DNA of 8,025 nucleotides from an uncultured Oscillospiraceae bacterium (GTDB lineage Bacteria > Bacillota_A > Clostridia > Oscillospirales > Oscillospiraceae). Positions 5,699 through 8,025 of the stretch are shown here, piece after piece (the stretch's first letter is position 1; every line of letters starts with the position of its first letter). The position numbers were made by a program, and so were the translations under genes. Location of the stretch: assembly GCA_944387745.1 (NCBI GenBank), contig CALXGD010000082.1, positions 1-8,025 on the forward strand. The letters run 5' to 3'. Under the pieces are notes generated by a model. That model was given only the letters and a program-made list of their open reading frames with translations. It was not told the DNA's origin and searched no databases.

Positions 5699-6133
5699 TC
5701 AGACACCGTGGGTCCGCCGAAGGTATGCAATGGCCTGGCGGTAGCCCTCAAAGCCCAGGCCGATGAAGGACTTCTCGCAGGCCATTCCCGCATAAGAGAT
5801 GTGCCGGAATGGCTCACGGGCGTTCACATCGGACAGATGGACCTCCACGGCGGGCAGCGCCACGGCTTTGAGGGCGTCCAGAATGGCCACGCTGGTGTGG
5901 GTGTAGGCGGCGGGGTTGATGACGATGCCGTCCACCTTCCCATAGGCCCACTGGATCTTGTCCACCAGATCTCCCTCGTGGTTGGACTGGTAAAGTTCCA
6001 CCTCCACGCCGTATTCGGCTGCCGCGGCGCGGACAAAGTTTTCCAAATCGGCGTAGGTCTGTTTCCCGTAGATGTCCGGCTCCCGGATGCCTAAAAAGTT
6101 CAGGTTCGGGCCGTTCAGCACCAAAATCTTCAC
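5699..6133 (-). CDS. aroQ: 3-dehydroquinate dehydratase, type II
   Basis: This 144-residue protein dehydrates 3-dehydroquinate to 3-dehydroshikimate, the third shikimate pathway step; family members are dodecamers of about 145-150 residues. It opens MKILVLNGPNLNFLG. R17 and Y22 (in REPDIYG) match the catalytic arginine and tyrosine of the flexible lid. SNHEG (50-54), N73 and H79 in NPAAYTHTS, H99 in EVHLSD, and R110 complete the active site. D102 sits where many homologues have asparagine (HLSN). The start is GTG, with AGGAGG 8 nt upstream inside the end of aroEK. That start overlaps the aroEK stop as GTGA (4 nt), so translational coupling is likely. Its product is the substrate of the AroE domain encoded just upstream. 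Confidence 0.96.
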   Translation of the reverse strand: MKILVLNGPNLNFLGIREPDIYGKQTYADLENFVRAAAAEYGVEVELYQSNHEGDLVDKIQWAYGKVDGIVINPAAYTHTSVAILDALKAVALPAVEVHLSDVNAREPFRHISYAGMACEKSFIGLGFEGYRQAIAYLRRTHGV

Positions 6134-7368
6134 AGTTCCAACCTCCTGATGATCTTGCGGGCGGTCTCCTCCGGCGTCCCCCGGTTGTCCACCGTCAGGT
6201 CGGCCAGCTGTTCATACAAGGGAGCCCGCTGCCGGTAGAGCTCCTCCAACGGGTTGGCCTGGGACATGGGCCGGCCACCGGTGGGCAGCAGGGCCAGGTC
6301 CCGGCGCAGGTAGATCACTGTGGAGTTCTGCCGCATAGGGTCCCAGTTCTCCCGCCGGGTGACAATGCCGCCGCCGCAGGAGATGACCCGCCCGGATTCT
6401 TTGGCGATCTCGCACAGAGCCCGGTGTTCCCGGACCCGGAAGCCCATCTCCCCCTCCTGGGCAAAAATCTCCGGAATGGGGCGGCCGGCCTGCTCCGTGA
6501 TGCGCTGGTCCACATCCTCCAGGGGGCGGTCCAGCAGGCGGGACAACTCCCGGCCCACGGTGGTCTTGCCGCAGCCGGGCATCCCGATGAGCAGCAGATT
6601 TTTGGTCTGTTTCTCCAGAAGGGCGGTAATCTCCGCCACCCGCTCCGCCGGAATGTTGGTCCCCAGAAAGCGCTCCGCCGCCGCCTTGGCCTGGGCCGCC
6701 AGCATCCCCAGGCCGTTGGCCCAGCGGAGCCCCAGCCGCTCCCCATCCAGGAGCAGCTGAGTTTTTTCCGGGTTATAAATCAGGTCAAAGACGCCCTCCA
6801 GCCGCGGGAATTTTTTCAGATCCACCGGGGCGAGCCCGGTGTTGGGATACATGCCCACCGGGGTGGCGTTGACGACCAGCTCCGCATCCCGGTGCCGGTC
6901 CAGATTTTCATAGTTGTCCGGCCCGGAGCGGGAGATGGAGACGATCTGCCCCGCCTCCAGGTCCGCCAGTACAGTACGCACGGTAAGGGAGGCCCCGCCG
7001 GTGCCCAGCACCAGGGCCTTCTTGCCCTGCACCTGGACCCCTGCTGACTGGAGCAGGTACAAGAACCCGTCGTAGTCGGTGTTGTCCCCATAGAGGGAGC
7101 CGTCCGGCCGCTTGACAATGGTGTTCACGCTGCCAATCCGCTCCGCCGCCGGGGAGAGCTGCGCGCAGTAGGGCATGACAGTCTTTTTATAGGGGATCGT
7201 CACATTCAGCCCCCGAAACGCCCCTTTTTCCAGGAAAGGACCCACCTCATCCGGCGAAAGCTCCACCAGCTGATAGGAGTAGTTCCCCAGCTGCTTGTGG
7301 ATGGCGGGGGAGAAGCTGTGGCCCAGATGCTCCCCCAGCAGGCCGTACTCCAGATTTTTGGGGGCCAT
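6130..7368 (-). CDS. Fused shikimate dehydrogenase (AroE) - shikimate kinase (AroK)
   Basis: This 412-residue bifunctional protein would reduce 3-dehydroshikimate to shikimate with NADPH and then phosphorylate shikimate with ATP, two successive steps. The AroE part (about 1-250) has HSFSPAIH (17-24), NVTIPYKK with catalytic K61, GDNTDYDGF with D98, the nucleotide loop GTGGAS (122-127), NATPVGM (167-173) and GLGML. The AroK part (about 256-412) has Walker A GMPGCGKTT (262-270, K268), DVD (285-287) for shikimate and Mg, R311, GGG (332-334), lid R366 in TGGRP, and RAPLYEQLAD. All key residues of both halves are present, with only a short charged linker (LLEKQTK). The AroE NADPH half is compact, with SRSGPDNYENL where longer homologues carry an NRT-type segment. 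ATG at 7368 follows GAGGTGATC by 7 nt, an extended match to the 16S 3' end, and lies 1 nt after the pheA stop. No stop or frameshift separates the domains. Confidence 0.93.
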   Translation of the reverse strand: MAPKNLEYGLLGEHLGHSFSPAIHKQLGNYSYQLVELSPDEVGPFLEKGAFRGLNVTIPYKKTVMPYCAQLSPAAERIGSVNTIVKRPDGSLYGDNTDYDGFLYLLQSAGVQVQGKKALVLGTGGASLTVRTVLADLEAGQIVSISRSGPDNYENLDRHRDAELVVNATPVGMYPNTGLAPVDLKKFPRLEGVFDLIYNPEKTQLLLDGERLGLRWANGLGMLAAQAKAAAERFLGTNIPAERVAEITALLEKQTKNLLLIGMPGCGKTTVGRELSRLLDRPLEDVDQRITEQAGRPIPEIFAQEGEMGFRVREHRALCEIAKESGRVISCGGGIVTRRENWDPMRQNSTVIYLRRDLALLPTGGRPMSQANPLEELYRQRAPLYEQLADLTVDNRGTPEETARKIIRRLEL

Positions 7369-7369
7369 A

Positions 7370-8025
7370 TCAGCAGATCACCTCATTGTAGGTGCCCAGG
7401 TAGCGGAATTGTTCACTCTCCTCCTCCAGGTCCCGGAACAGCCGCTCCATCTCCGGGGCGTAGACGGAGCACTCCAGGTCGAAGTAGAACATGAACTCAA
7501 ACTCTCGGTCGGGGAGGGGGCGGCTCTCCAGCTTCCGCAGGTTGATCCCCAGGGCGTAGAATTTGGACAGCACATTGTACAGGGAGCCGGGCTTGTGGGG
7601 CAGAATCATCATCAGGGAGGTGCGGTCCGCGCCGGGGTAGATCTCCGGGTTTTTGGAGATGCAGATGAAGCGGGTGTAGTTGTTGTCCTGGTCCTGGACG
7701 TTGGTCTTTAAGAGGTTCAGGCCGTACTCCTCGCCACAGAACCGGGAGGACAGGGCGGCTACATCGGTGCGCTCCGACTGAGCCACCATCCGGGCGGCGA
7801 TGGCGGTGTTCTCCACCACCGTGACCTTTACGTTTTTCAAGCCTGCCAGGAAGCCGGAGCACTGGCTGATGGCCTGCTCGTGGGAGAACACCTCCCGGAT
7901 GTCCTCCAGCTTGGCGCCGTGCTTGGCCAGCAGATTGTGGCTCACCTTCAGCCGGGCGGAGCGGACGATGGAGAAGTTGTGCCGGGTCATCAGGTCGTAG
8001 ATGGCGTTCACCGAACCGGCGGTGC
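7370..8025 (-). CDS. pheA: Prephenate dehydratase with ACT domain (5' truncated)
   Basis: The frame is open to the window edge: TAGSVNAIYDLM precedes any safe start, and GTG at 8011 is internal. The last 217 residues are visible. The enzyme converts prephenate to phenylpyruvate in phenylalanine synthesis. The catalytic domain shows the end of the NSTAGSV-type segment and YTRF with the essential TRF motif (codons at 7675-7667). The C-terminal ACT domain has HKPGSLYNVL (GSLY at 7588-7577, where the family often has GALV) and ESRP (7528-7517), the phenylalanine-binding motif. Feedback inhibition by phenylalanine is therefore expected. An N-terminal chorismate mutase domain, common in such proteins, cannot be judged because that part is off the window. 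It is followed by aroEK after 1 nt in the same operon. Confidence 0.95.
   Translation of the reverse strand, partial: TAGSVNAIYDLMTRHNFSIVRSARLKVSHNLLAKHGAKLEDIREVFSHEQAISQCSGFLAGLKNVKVTVVENTAIAARMVAQSERTDVAALSSRFCGEEYGLNLLKTNVQDQDNNYTRFICISKNPEIYPGADRTSLMMILPHKPGSLYNVLSKFYALGINLRKLESRPLPDREFEFMFYFDLECSVYAPEMERLFRDLEEESEQFRYLGTYNEVIC

Noticed and set aside
5708..6094. 128-codon + strand frame opposite aroQ
   Set aside because: It is antisense to a complete type II dehydroquinase with all catalytic residues. The product is Gly/Val-rich with no recognisable domain.
6424..7047. 207-codon + strand frame opposite aroEK
   Set aside because: It is opposite conserved AroE and AroK motifs, with codon bias explaining the open frame. 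No ribosome site was seen.
1..8025. CRISPR array, insertion sequence, prophage or defence genes
   Set aside because: No spaced repeats, terminal inverted repeats, transposase, integrase or toxin-antitoxin motifs were seen. All six genes are core metabolism.

Overview
The window reads as a chromosomal segment of a GC-rich, low-GC-lineage Gram-positive anaerobe, most likely a gut Clostridia of the Oscillospiraceae type (Flavonifractor or Lawsonibacter-like). This is inferred from a GlgD subunit beside GlgA and GlgP, strong AGGAGG-type ribosome sites, intrinsic terminators, and strong G/C bias at third codon positions. Every gene is housekeeping metabolism. I see no mobile element, CRISPR array, defence system, tRNA or rRNA, and no new multi-gene system.

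Left part (1-4661, + strand): glycogen metabolism. The 3' end of glgD is followed by glgA and glgP. GlgD, with an off-window GlgC, makes ADP-glucose. GlgA polymerises it, and GlgP releases glucose-1-phosphate from the polymer. A terminator-like hairpin lies between glgD and glgA. A perfect 12-bp terminator closes glgA, and glgP has its own sigma-A-type promoter, so synthesis and breakdown can be controlled separately. The glgA and glgP leaders share an 11-of-12-base motif at nearly the same distance from the start codon.

Middle (4668-5698): a perfect 13-bp terminator ends glgP and runs directly into a promoter for rpiB (pentose phosphate isomerase). The rpiB leader is about 135 nt, can form nested helices, and carries a 10-base direct repeat whose second copy runs into the ribosome site. 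This is the most interesting regulatory signal in the window. After rpiB comes a 368-bp convergent intergenic region with further hairpins and one terminator for each strand.

Right part (5699-8025, - strand): an aromatic amino acid cluster read right to left: pheA (5' end off-window), a fused aroE-aroK gene, and aroQ. Gaps are +1 nt and -4 nt, which implies one transcript with translational coupling. AroQ, AroE and AroK catalyse three successive shikimate pathway steps (dehydroquinate to shikimate-3-phosphate). PheA starts the phenylalanine branch from prephenate.
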